Assembly: GCA_030700065.1 (NCBI GenBank)
Contig: JAUYKH010000010.1
Span: forward strand, 1-35,810
DNA length: 35,810 bases
Source of the DNA: a bacterium
GTDB lineage: Bacteria > Patescibacteriota > Doudnabacteria > UBA920 > 2-01-FULL-46-14
Direction of reading: 5' to 3'
Under the pieces are notes generated by a model. It was not told the origin of the DNA. It was given only the letters and a program-made list of their open reading frames with translations, and searched no databases. Below are positions 9,117 to 17,735 of this stretch, piece after piece. The position numbers were made by a program, and so were the translations under genes. Every line of letters starts with the position of its first letter. The stretch's first letter is position 1.

Positions 9117-11408
9117 ATGTTAAAAACTTGGCTAATTAGAATCATTTACCTCGGGGCGGCCTTAGGTTTGGCGACCCCGCTTTTCATTGATAACGGTTTC
9201 TTTTTTCCGTTTATTTCTACGAAGGTCTTTTTTTTCCGCGCTGTCGTCGAAGCGATGCTTTTGGCTTATTTATTTTTAAATTTCGTTAGCGAGGAGTACC
9301 GGCTCAAAGTTAATTGGCTTGTGATTTTGACAGTCTTTTTTATCGTGATCGCCAGTATTTCTTCGGCTCTAGGCGGAAATTTTTACCAAAGTTTTTGGGG
9401 AGATGTTGAACGGGGCGAGGGGATAATCCTTTGGCTTCATTTGCTCGCCTTACTTGTTATTTTGACCAGTGTAGTCAGAAGTGAACGAGCATGGGCAGGG
9501 CTGTTGGATACTTCTCTGGGAGTGGGAATTCTGATGGGATTGTTCGGGTTCGGGCAGGCGTTTGGTCTGAAAGGACTTTTGGCCACTTCAGGGTCGCGCG
9601 TGGACGCCACCTTGGGCAATGCCGCTTTCTTCGGCACGTATCTTCTGTTTCAGATAATGTTCGCGCTTTATCTTTTCAAATACCGCGGTGCACGCGGACT
9701 TAAGATTTATTATTTGGCGTTGGCCGCGGCTTTTGCCGTTCTCATTCCCATGACCCAGACGAGGGGCGCGTTGATCGGGCTTGTCGCCGGTATCTTTTTG
9801 GCCGCACCGCTCCTGTATTGGTTAAACCGCGATAAAAAATCAGTTCGTTATGGCAGTATCGCGGGAGTTTTGGCTATTTTAATTGCGGTCGGATTTCTGT
9901 ATTTTTCCCGCGAGCGCCCTTTTGTGCAGGAGAACTCGGTTTTGCGGAGGATGACCTCAATTTCGACCCAGGAAAAAACCGCCCAAACGCGGCTTTTGAC
10001 CTGGAAGGCGGCGTGGAACGGCTGGAGGGAAAAGTTTTTACTTGGCGGGGGGGTCGACAATTTTGACGTAGTGTTCAACAAAAATTTCCCCGCTGTTTTT
10101 TATGAGGATCCCGGTTCTGTTGTCTGGTATGATCGCGCGCACAACGTTGTGCTTGACCGCGGGGCCACGACTGGAATTTTAGGTTTATTGGTTTTTTTGG
10201 CGTTGTTTATCTATCCTGCGTACTACTTTTGGAAAATGGCGTTGCGGGATCGCGAGCGGTCGTTTTACGGCGTGCTTTTTCTGTCTTTTCTAGCCGCTTA
10301 CCTCATCCAGGATCTTTTTATTTTTGAAAGCATTGCGACTTATATTATTCTGTTCTTTACTTTGGCATTCTGGGGCGCTTTGTTCCTGCCGGCTTTCGAA
10401 CGCGTCAATGTCATGGCCAGCCGCAAGGCTTGGGTCTCGTTGTTTGTAATTTATCTTCTCGCTTTTGGGCCCATTCTCTATAAAGTCAATTTTTATCCCG
10501 CAAAAATAAATCGGGCCGCGGCCGAGGCAGCACATTCCAATCCGCAGGAAGAAGATTTTTTTCTCATCGTTGACCGGTTCAAGGCTTCAATCGAGCCAAA
10601 GAATTATGGACAGGGGGAGTATCGTCTGCAGTTTATAGATTTTGTCGGCCAGCAAGTAGCCAATGTCGGCGAGGTCATCCCGAAGGCGCGTGCGGTGGTT
10701 ATTTATACGGATCAGCAGCTGGACGAGCTTTTGAAGAGCGACCCGGATGACGCGAAAAATTTTTTGCTGGCCATGAGGCATTACAATTACACGTACGCGA
10801 TGGATTCCTCCTCCAAAATCGCGCGTCTTGAGAAGGCTCTTAGTTTTTTCCCCAAGCTCGTCGAGCTTTCTCCGACCAGACCCCATGCTTACCAGGAAGC
10901 GGGCTACTCTCACGCATATCTTTACCGCGAATATAAAAAGGACAACGACAAGGAAAATATGGAGCGATCATTGGCGCGGGCGGAAGAGATGTTCCAAAAA
11001 ACTATTGAACTCTCTCCGCGGGTGATTGATTCTTACGCTAATTTAGTTGATCTCTATTTGACCACTGGCAAAGATGCTGAGTTGGAAGGAATTCTGGCTG
11101 AAATGGCCAAACTGCAAGTATCAATCCGTTCCGAACCGTTTTTGACCCGTTTCATCGACAAAACCCAGAATAGCGGGCAGGCAAAGTGGCGGGATTATTT
11201 CTTAAATGAGCTAACCCAACTGCGCCTGGAGCAGCGCAACGTGGACGGGCTGATTAATATCGCCGTATATTACGCGACCATCGGTAATCGGACTCGTGCC
11301 ATTGAAATAGGGGAGCTGATCAAGAGCTTTGGCGGGGATTATGTGAGACAAGCCGAGCTCTTTATCGAAAACGTAAATAAAGGCGCGTATGAAGCGCCGA
11401 CGAAGTAA
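9117..11408 (+). CDS. O-antigen ligase/polymerase (Wzy_C-like) with C-terminal TPR region
   Basis: multi-TM; NAAFFGTYLLF...QTRGALIGLVAG...WYDRAHNVVLDRGATTGILGLL; C-terminal TPR segments. Confidence 0.85.
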   Translation: MLKTWLIRIIYLGAALGLATPLFIDNGFFFPFISTKVFFFRAVVEAMLLAYLFLNFVSEEYRLKVNWLVILTVFFIVIASISSALGGNFYQSFWGDVERGEGIILWLHLLALLVILTSVVRSERAWAGLLDTSLGVGILMGLFGFGQAFGLKGLLATSGSRVDATLGNAAFFGTYLLFQIMFALYLFKYRGARGLKIYYLALAAAFAVLIPMTQTRGALIGLVAGIFLAAPLLYWLNRDKKSVRYGSIAGVLAILIAVGFLYFSRERPFVQENSVLRRMTSISTQEKTAQTRLLTWKAAWNGWREKFLLGGGVDNFDVVFNKNFPAVFYEDPGSVVWYDRAHNVVLDRGATTGILGLLVFLALFIYPAYYFWKMALRDRERSFYGVLFLSFLAAYLIQDLFIFESIATYIILFFTLAFWGALFLPAFERVNVMASRKAWVSLFVIYLLAFGPILYKVNFYPAKINRAAAEAAHSNPQEEDFFLIVDRFKASIEPKNYGQGEYRLQFIDFVGQQVANVGEVIPKARAVVIYTDQQLDELLKSDPDDAKNFLLAMRHYNYTYAMDSSSKIARLEKALSFFPKLVELSPTRPHAYQEAGYSHAYLYREYKKDNDKENMERSLARAEEMFQKTIELSPRVIDSYANLVDLYLTTGKDAELEGILAEMAKLQVSIRSEPFLTRFIDKTQNSGQAKWRDYFLNELTQLRLEQRNVDGLINIAVYYATIGNRTRAIEIGELIKSFGGDYVRQAELFIENVNKGAYEAPTK

Positions 11409-11409
11409 A

Positions 11410-11444
11410 AGATTATAGATTAACGATTATTGATTAAGGATTTA
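11410..11444. repeat. degenerate heptanucleotide array: agattat|agattaa|cgattat|tgattaa|ggattta
   Basis: five consecutive 7-mers read directly; overlaps the 3' end and stop codon of the minus-strand GT. Confidence 0.75.
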
Positions 11445-12697
11445 TACACGTTGACGGTTTTGTTCAACATCCCAGGGATGCTGAATTTTTTTGCGGCAAG
11501 CTTGGCGTTTTGGCCAAGCCAGTTTCCAAGACTGGGATTTTGCAGCAAGGATTTTATGGCTTCTGCCAGCGCGGCGGGATTTTTGGGAGGGACGAGGATT
11601 CCTGTTGCCCCCTCCCCTTGCCCCTCCCACGAGGGGAGGGGAATTGTGGAATTTTCCTCCCCCCTTGCCTGCCCGTCCGGCAGGCGGGTGGGGGAGGTCA
11701 GGTGGGGAGTGATCATTTCGGGAATGCCGCCGACCGCCGTTGAAACAATCGGCAGCCCGGCGGCCATGGCTTCAAGGATGGAGTATGGAAATCCTTCTTT
11801 CACGGACGAACAAACATAAATATCAAAGGCCGGGAGCAGTTTCGCGGCGTCGGGAATTTCGCCGGTTGTCCCGCCCCGCCCGCCATCGCTACGCTCAGGC
11901 GTTAGCGGGCGGGCCCGACCGATAATGACTAATTCTGAATTTGGATAATCCTGTTTGATGAGTGCGAAGGCTTTTCGGAGCGTAGCCAAGTCTTTACTAG
12001 GATAGTCGTGGGCAATGGTGCCGATCAGAATTTTAGAATATGGAATATGGAATATGGAATTTAGATATTTTTTTGACTCCTTGCGAGGGGGTTCGTATTT
12101 ATATAACTCACTTTGTGCGCGGCCGCGTAACGCGTGAGTTAGGGCAAATCGGAGATTTTCAAAATCAATACCGTTATGAATTGTAACTACTTTTTCAGGC
12201 GGGCAAAGTCGGCGCTCAAGCGCCCTTTGCCTGTCGAATTCCGAAACAGCGATTATTTTTGAGCGAAATCGCGCAGCAAATTTTTCCGCCCAGAAATAAA
12301 ATTTTTGGACAAACCAGTTGTGTGGCTCCAGGAAAGCAAACCCGTGCGCCGTGAAAATTACGTTTTTTATGCCCGCCAGCCGCGCGGCGATACTGCCGAT
12401 GACCCCGGCTTTGCTGCTATTTAAATGGATGATGTCCGGTTTGAGATTAAGAAAGATTTTTTTCAGTTCCAGAATCGCCAAAAGGTCGCTCACGGGGTGG
12501 ATGTTTCGAACCAGGTGATTTGCGATGATTACTTTTATGTCCGCATCTTCTAGTCTTGATTTCAACGGCTCATGATGTGAGCCGATGACGACTGTGACAT
12601 CGCGGGTATCTTTTAAATTTGTCGCCAAATCAAAAACATAGCGCTGCGCGCCGCCGAGTTCTCCCTGGGTGATGACAAACAGAAGTTTGAGCCTCAT
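11420..12697 (-). CDS. GT-B glycosyltransferase (GT4 type) with several repeat-derived in-frame segments
   Basis: MRLKLLFVITQGELGGAQRYVFDLA...FTAHGFAFLEPHNWF...SVKEGFPYSILEAMAAGLPIVSTAVGGIPEMI; start placed at ATG 12697-12695 rather than the track start 12826. Confidence 0.85.
   Translation of the reverse strand: MRLKLLFVITQGELGGAQRYVFDLATNLKDTRDVTVVIGSHHEPLKSRLEDADIKVIIANHLVRNIHPVSDLLAILELKKIFLNLKPDIIHLNSSKAGVIGSIAARLAGIKNVIFTAHGFAFLEPHNWFVQKFYFWAEKFAARFRSKIIAVSEFDRQRALERRLCPPEKVVTIHNGIDFENLRFALTHALRGRAQSELYKYEPPRKESKKYLNSIFHIPYSKILIGTIAHDYPSKDLATLRKAFALIKQDYPNSELVIIGRARPLTPERSDGGRGGTTGEIPDAAKLLPAFDIYVCSSVKEGFPYSILEAMAAGLPIVSTAVGGIPEMITPHLTSPTRLPDGQARGEENSTIPLPSWEGQGEGATGILVPPKNPAALAEAIKSLLQNPSLGNWLGQNAKLAAKKFSIPGMLNKTVNVYKSLINNR
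11605..11715. repeat. GC-rich palindromic repeat inside the GT ORF
   Basis: CCCCTCCC-acga-GGGGAGGGG and CCTCCCCCC...GGCAGGCGGGTGGGGGAGG; encodes PHLTSPTRLPDGQARGEENSTIPLPSWEGQGEGA between GGIPEMI and TGILVPPKNP. Confidence 0.75.
11875..11913. repeat. palindromic element inside the GT ORF
   Basis: CCCGCCCGC (11875-11883) / GCGGGCGGG (11905-11913); encodes RPLTPERSDGGRGG. Confidence 0.75.
12036..12061. repeat. heptanucleotide tandem array (gaatatg)n in the GT ORF
   Basis: gaatatg gaatatg gaatatg gaattt; encodes NSIFHIPYSK on the minus strand. Confidence 0.85.
12104..12141. repeat. inverted repeat TAACTCAC / GTGAGTTA flanking CGCGGCCGCG, inside the GT ORF
   Basis: 8-nt perfect arms (12104-12111, 12134-12141) with a self-complementary NotI-like core. 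Confidence 0.65.
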
Positions 12698-12721
12698 AAC
12701 CTGCTTATTATAGCTATGGCC

Positions 12722-12750
12722 TTGACTGTTGTAAAAGGATTTAATACAAT
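12722..12750 (+). promoter_or_regulatory. sigma70-type promoter
   Basis: TTGACT - 17 nt - TACAAT upstream of ATG 12782 with an AAAGGAGG SD. Confidence 0.8.
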
Positions 12751-12781
12751 AGAATGTTGGAAATCGAAAGGAGGAACTATT

Positions 12782-13483
12782 ATGAGAAGGGCGATTATGC
12801 CGCATGGCTTGCATGTGCAGGCCCATGGCTGGGAGGAAATGGTATGGGGAATTCCACCCGACCGTTTGGGGAGAGCTACTAAGGCCATTCAGTCGGCCGT
12901 GGAAACCGACGCTTCGCTCGTAATCTTTGGCACGGGTGCTTCGAAACGAGATGGTGTGTTTGAGGCCCAGTGTATTGTCAACCTGATGTGGGAGCGGTTT
13001 TCAAGGCTGAAGGAGTTCCAGGCCTTTGATGACTACAACATTGATTCGCTCCGGCAGATAATGGAAGAAATCAGCGTTGTCGAGACCCGATCGACCAATA
13101 CTGACACTGAAATCCAGTTTGGGTTTGAGCGATGTTTGAGCTTGGGGATCGACCGAGTGATTCTGACGTCTTCGCCGGGTCATATCGGACGATGCGCACA
13201 GGCTGCGTCCAAAATCCGCCACCGGGATCAGCGATTCAAACATTTGCGGATTTCAAGCGAGGAAAGCGATGTAAATTTCTTTCAGTACCGAAACGGTTAC
13301 CTGGTCGAAGCAGGTGTCGAAGAAACCGCGATCTTTGAACCTTCCCATCGGGGGGATGACCCCTCAAGGGATATCCCCGCAGATTTGCAGCCGAACCGTC
13401 TGTTCCCGCAGATTTTCCGGGTTGCCGACAAAGCACGGTGTCTGCAGAAAATTGACGAAGTGTTCAAGCGACACGGGGTTTGA
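12782..13483 (+). CDS. hypothetical protein, possibly YdcF/DUF218-like fold
   Basis: strong promoter and SD; VIFGTGASKRDGVFEAQ...GFERCLSLGIDRVILTSSPGHIGRC; family call tentative. Confidence 0.6.
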   Translation: MRRAIMPHGLHVQAHGWEEMVWGIPPDRLGRATKAIQSAVETDASLVIFGTGASKRDGVFEAQCIVNLMWERFSRLKEFQAFDDYNIDSLRQIMEEISVVETRSTNTDTEIQFGFERCLSLGIDRVILTSSPGHIGRCAQAASKIRHRDQRFKHLRISSEESDVNFFQYRNGYLVEAGVEETAIFEPSHRGDDPSRDIPADLQPNRLFPQIFRVADKARCLQKIDEVFKRHGV

Positions 13484-13513
13484 AAATTTCGAAGGTGGAA
13501 GGCAAATTTAAAT

Positions 13514-13549
13514 AGCCGACGGTTCGTTGTTTAGAACCGCCGGCTTTTT
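13514..13549 (+). terminator. rho-independent terminator
   Basis: agccgacggttc-gttgttta-gaaccgccggct + tttttg. Confidence 0.85.
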
Positions 13550-13623
13550 GTTTGAGGGTTGGCAAAGTGTCTTTTCGGGATTTCGCCAGCTTCTCTGATG
13601 GTTTTGGCCAGAAATTCTTGTGA

Positions 13624-13652
13624 TTGACTCATACAATAAAGCTTGTTAGAAT
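13624..13652 (+). promoter_or_regulatory. sigma70-type promoter of the glycan operon
   Basis: TTGACT - 17 nt - TAGAAT upstream of ATG 13688. Confidence 0.7.
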
Positions 13653-13687
13653 AGATTATAATTTATTATAGCAAGGATATTACCACC

Positions 13688-14557
13688 ATGGATATTGATA
13701 GCGCGAAGGTCAAAATTAAGGAACACGGCCAAGCCGCCATTCCGCATGATATTCCAATGTCCCGACCGGGCAAAAAGATCGGCGTGATCGGGAATGGGTA
13801 TGTCGGCGGTACAATCGCGGGTTTTTACAAGCAAACCGGCGCGGACGTAAAGGTCTATGATAAGTATAAAGAGAATGATCCGCTGGAGGAAGTCCTGGCG
13901 CAGGATTACATTTTTATCGCGGTGCCGACGAACCACGTGGAGGGGAAGGGCATAGATTTTTCCATGATGGATGACGCCATGCAGAACGCCAGCCGTTCCA
14001 AAGCGCGCGCAATTATCATCAAATCCACGGTCGTGCCGGGGACAACCAGCCGGTATCAGCGGCGGTATCCGAATTTGAAAATTATTTTCAATCCGGAGTT
14101 TCTCACGCAGCTGACGGCCTACACCGATTTTCAATATCCTGATCGGCAGCTGATTGGTTATACCGCCGCCAGCTACGACGTCGCCGCCGATGTCCGCGAA
14201 CTTTTACCTCTCGCGCCTTTTACCAGAATTCTACCGGCCGAAGCCGCGGAAATGGCCAAATTTTTCGGTAATACTTGGTTTGCCGCCAAGGTTGTCTTTG
14301 CCAATCAGATGTATGACATTTGCGACAAGCTGGGCATTGATTATAATCTCGTCAAGGATTGCGTGGCGGCGGACGCGCGGATCGGCCGTTCGCATTTGGA
14401 CGTCGCGCATGGGGGATACCGGGGATACGGCGGCAAATGTCTTCCCAAAGATACGCGGATCCTTATTAAATTTGCCGAGGACTTGGGGATTGATCTGAAA
14501 CTTCTGAAAATCGTTGAGGAGATAAATCGCGAACTCACCGGAGGGGTGGACAGATAA
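13688..14557 (+). CDS. UDP-glucose/GDP-mannose dehydrogenase-family protein (short form)
   Basis: IGVIGNGYVGGTIAGFY; IIIKSTVVPGTT; FNPEFL; GYGGKCLPKDT. Confidence 0.85.
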   Translation: MDIDSAKVKIKEHGQAAIPHDIPMSRPGKKIGVIGNGYVGGTIAGFYKQTGADVKVYDKYKENDPLEEVLAQDYIFIAVPTNHVEGKGIDFSMMDDAMQNASRSKARAIIIKSTVVPGTTSRYQRRYPNLKIIFNPEFLTQLTAYTDFQYPDRQLIGYTAASYDVAADVRELLPLAPFTRILPAEAAEMAKFFGNTWFAAKVVFANQMYDICDKLGIDYNLVKDCVAADARIGRSHLDVAHGGYRGYGGKCLPKDTRILIKFAEDLGIDLKLLKIVEEINRELTGGVDR

Positions 14558-15450
14558 TGGCCAAAGTTCTTGTAACAGGTGGTGCTGGATTTATCGGTTC
14601 ACATTTGGTTGATCGACTGGTTGCTGACGGGCACGATGTTGTCGTTTTGGATAATTTGAGCACTGGCAAGAGAGAATATATAAACCAAGGGGCAAGGCTG
14701 GTTGAATGCGATATCGGAGATTACGAGGCCATTGCCGGCCAGTTTGACGGAGTTGAGGCCGTTTTTCACCTCGCGGCCAAGGCCCGTATTCAAGGTTCAA
14801 TATCCGATCCTCTGTTATACAACAAAACCAATATTACCGGGACATTGAATGTCTTGTGGGCGGCTAAAAACGCCGGAGTGAAGAAAGTCGTTTATTCGGC
14901 CTCATCGTCGGCCTATGGCGATCAAAAAGTTTTTCCCGTTCAAGAGAATTTTTTCTGCCGTCCGAAAACGCCGTACGGCTTGCAGAAAATGGTCGGTGAA
15001 GAATACTGCAGGATTTTTTCGGAGTTATATGATTTGCCAACCGTAGCGCTAAGGTACTTTAATGCCTACGGTCCCCGCCAAGTGATTGACGGTCCTTACC
15101 CGACTGTCATCGGGCTTTTTTTGGAGCAATCCAAAAATGGCAAACCCATGACAATAATCGGGGATGGCGAGCAGAGACGGGATTTTACCTACATATCCGA
15201 TGTGGTGGAGGCGAATATTCGCGCGTGGCAGAGCAATGTCGGCGGAGGGGAGTTGTTTAATATCGGCACCGGCCGCAACCATAGTATGAATGAAGTGGCC
15301 GCCATAATCGGCGGCCCGACCGTAAACATTCCGCTCCGGCCCGGAGAGGCCAGGATTTCTTTGGCCGATAACACCAAGGCCAAGCGTCTGCTTGGCTGGG
15401 AGCCGAAGGTTACGCTTCAAGAAGGGATTGCCAAATTAAAGGCAATTTAG
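14557..15450 (+). CDS. NAD-dependent epimerase/dehydratase (extended SDR)
   Basis: VTGGAGFIGSHLVDRL; YxxxK in PYGLQKM; RYFNAYGPRQ. Confidence 0.9.
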   Translation: MAKVLVTGGAGFIGSHLVDRLVADGHDVVVLDNLSTGKREYINQGARLVECDIGDYEAIAGQFDGVEAVFHLAAKARIQGSISDPLLYNKTNITGTLNVLWAAKNAGVKKVVYSASSSAYGDQKVFPVQENFFCRPKTPYGLQKMVGEEYCRIFSELYDLPTVALRYFNAYGPRQVIDGPYPTVIGLFLEQSKNGKPMTIIGDGEQRRDFTYISDVVEANIRAWQSNVGGGELFNIGTGRNHSMNEVAAIIGGPTVNIPLRPGEARISLADNTKAKRLLGWEPKVTLQEGIAKLKAI

Positions 15451-15459
15451 CGCCTTGGC

Positions 15460-16575
15460 ATGCCAAACAAACGGATTCTAATTTTCAGCATTGCCTATCA
15501 CCCCATTGTTGGCGGGGCGGAAGTCGCGGTCAGGAATATCACTGACCGTTTATTGTCTTACGAATTTGATCTCATCTCTTGTCGGTTTGGAAATCACCCG
15601 CGGCAGGAAAAAATCGGGAATGTAAATGTTTATCGGGTTAGTTCGGGTAGCCGGATTGGTAAATATCTCTATCCCCTGTTTGCTTATCGTTTAGCGGCAG
15701 AGCTTCATCGTGAAAGGCCCTATGAGATCGTTTGGGCGATTATGGCGGCCTTCGCTTCCGGCGCGGCCATGCTGTTTTTGCGGAAGTTTCCGAAAGTGAA
15801 ATTTTTGCTGACTTTGCAGGAGGGCGATCCGATTGAATATATTCACGAGCGAGTGCGCTGGTTTAGTTCCGCTTGGCAAAAGATTTTCAAACGCGCCGAT
15901 TATATCCAGGCAATCAGCAATTTTCTGGCCGATTGGGCGAAAAAAGAAGGAGCGGTTTGTCCCGTTGAGGTCGTGCCGAATGGAGTAGACTTTAAAAATT
16001 TTCAATTTTCAATTTCTAATTTCCAATCAAAGTCCAAAGATCCAATTTACAAAATAATAACGACCTCGCGGTTGGTGCACAAAAACGGCATTGATATTCT
16101 GATCCGGGCCTGCGCCAAGTTACAAGTTACAAGTTACAAGTTACAAGTTTTTGGTTCCGGACCGGACGAAGCAAAACTGAAAAGTTTGGCCAAAGAATTG
16201 GACATTGCTGACTGTGTAGAATTTTTCGGACACGTCGAGCCGGATGATTTGCCGAAATATTATGCTGATGCTGATATTTTCGTGCGCCCCTCCCGTTCGG
16301 AGGGACTTGGCAACTCATTTCTTGAAGCCATGGCGGCAGGTGTGCCGGTGATTGGTACCCCTGTGGGCGGCATCCCCGATTTTTTGATCGATGGAGAGAC
16401 AGGATTGTTTTGCCGGCCGGAGGATCCAGAGGATTTGGCGGAAAAAATTCAACGGCTCACCGCGGATGAGCAACTGCAGCAAAAATTAATTACCAATGGC
16501 AGAAAATTAGTGGCAGAAAAATATGACTGGAATATTATCGTCGGCCGTATGAATAGTATTTTTCAAAAATTATGA
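15460..16575 (+). CDS. GT-B glycosyltransferase (GT4 type)
   Basis: GGAEVAVRNIT...VVPNGVDF...PSRSEGLGNSFLEAMAAGVPVIGTPVGGIPD. Confidence 0.9.
   Translation: MPNKRILIFSIAYHPIVGGAEVAVRNITDRLLSYEFDLISCRFGNHPRQEKIGNVNVYRVSSGSRIGKYLYPLFAYRLAAELHRERPYEIVWAIMAAFASGAAMLFLRKFPKVKFLLTLQEGDPIEYIHERVRWFSSAWQKIFKRADYIQAISNFLADWAKKEGAVCPVEVVPNGVDFKNFQFSISNFQSKSKDPIYKIITTSRLVHKNGIDILIRACAKLQVTSYKLQVFGSGPDEAKLKSLAKELDIADCVEFFGHVEPDDLPKYYADADIFVRPSRSEGLGNSFLEAMAAGVPVIGTPVGGIPDFLIDGETGLFCRPEDPEDLAEKIQRLTADEQLQQKLITNGRKLVAEKYDWNIIVGRMNSIFQKL
15998..16025. repeat. degenerate heptad array ttttcaa|ttttcaa|tttctaa|tttccaa in the GT ORF
   Basis: four period-7 units, encoding NFQFSISNFQS at the inter-domain linker (coordinates +/-3). 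Confidence 0.75.
16116..16149. repeat. heptanucleotide microsatellite (caagtta)~4.9 in the GT ORF
   Basis: caagttacaagttacaagttacaagttacaagtt; encodes KLQVTSYKLQV. Confidence 0.92.
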
Positions 16576-17735
16576 AAATTCTCATCGCCGCGGGCATTTT
16601 CCCGCCGGAGACGGGCGGGCCGGCGACCTACACCAAACTTTTGGCGGAAGAACTGGTCCGTCGCGGACATGACGTAACCGTAACAACCTATTCGAATTAT
16701 TCAAAATTTGATGGGGATTCGGGTTTTAAAATAGCCAGAGTCAAACGCTCATTTTTCAAACCCCTGCATTACTATCGCTATTACCGAGCAGTAAAAAAGT
16801 TTGGCAAAGAGGCGGAAGTTATTTTTTTGCAAGACATGGTCTCGGCCGGTTATCCGGCGTCATTGGCCACCAAGGTTTTGGGCAAGCCATATGTCGTAAA
16901 AGTCACGGGAGATTACTCATGGGAACGGGCCTACGCCGAGGGACTTACCAAACTTGCAACCGATGATTTCCAAAAACTTTTGGTTTACCCGAAAAAAATC
17001 AGTAAAATTCGCGATGTTCAAATCCGTGTCTGCAAAGACGCGCGGATTGTAATCACGCCTGCCGAATATCTCAAAATCATCGTGGCTGGTTGGGGTGTTA
17101 AACCAGAGCGAATTCGGGTGGTTTATAATAGTATTAAGATGACCGAAATGCCGGATCGGGTGGAACTGCGCAGGCGGTTAAATTTGGAAGGAACAGTTTT
17201 GGTAAGCGCCGGCCGACTGGTCAAATTGAGACGGTTTGACAGGTTGATTGAACTTATGCCGGAGATAGTAAAAAAGGTTCCAAATGCCAAATTGGTCATT
17301 GTCGGTGGAGGACCTGAATATGCGGCGAGTCTAATGCAAATGGTCGCACAAAGAGGGCTGACGAGCGCGGTAACGTTCACCGGTAAAATTGATCCGCTGA
17401 ACGTGCGAGAATATGTCGCCGCTTCAGACTTGGTAATCGTCAATTCCATTCAGGAAGGATTGTCGCATTTGATTCTCGAAGCGCTCGCCTGCGGTACGCC
17501 AGTGGTGGCGACAGATGTCGGCGGGACCCCGGAAATCATTCAGCATGAAGAAACAGGGTTGCTTTTTCCGCCCGAGGATGAGAACAAGCTGCTAGCGTCC
17601 ATATTCCGAGTACTTTTCGATGAGGGATTGCGGCAGCGCCTGCAAACTGCGGGAAAGGCATTGATTGAAACTAAATTTTCCATGGCAAAAATGGTCGATG
17701 AGACATTGAATATTTTAGAGAGGGCAAAGGCATGA
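16572..17735 (+). CDS. GT-B glycosyltransferase (GT4 type)
   Basis: FPPETGGPATYTKLLAEEL...NSIQEGLSHLILEALACGTPVVATDVGGTPE; ATGA overlap with the upstream gene. Confidence 0.9.
   Translation: MKILIAAGIFPPETGGPATYTKLLAEELVRRGHDVTVTTYSNYSKFDGDSGFKIARVKRSFFKPLHYYRYYRAVKKFGKEAEVIFLQDMVSAGYPASLATKVLGKPYVVKVTGDYSWERAYAEGLTKLATDDFQKLLVYPKKISKIRDVQIRVCKDARIVITPAEYLKIIVAGWGVKPERIRVVYNSIKMTEMPDRVELRRRLNLEGTVLVSAGRLVKLRRFDRLIELMPEIVKKVPNAKLVIVGGGPEYAASLMQMVAQRGLTSAVTFTGKIDPLNVREYVAASDLVIVNSIQEGLSHLILEALACGTPVVATDVGGTPEIIQHEETGLLFPPEDENKLLASIFRVLFDEGLRQRLQTAGKALIETKFSMAKMVDETLNILERAKA

Noticed and set aside
16116-16149. Possible CRISPR-like repeat
   Set aside because: Units are 7 nt and contiguous without spacers; it is a microsatellite inside an ORF
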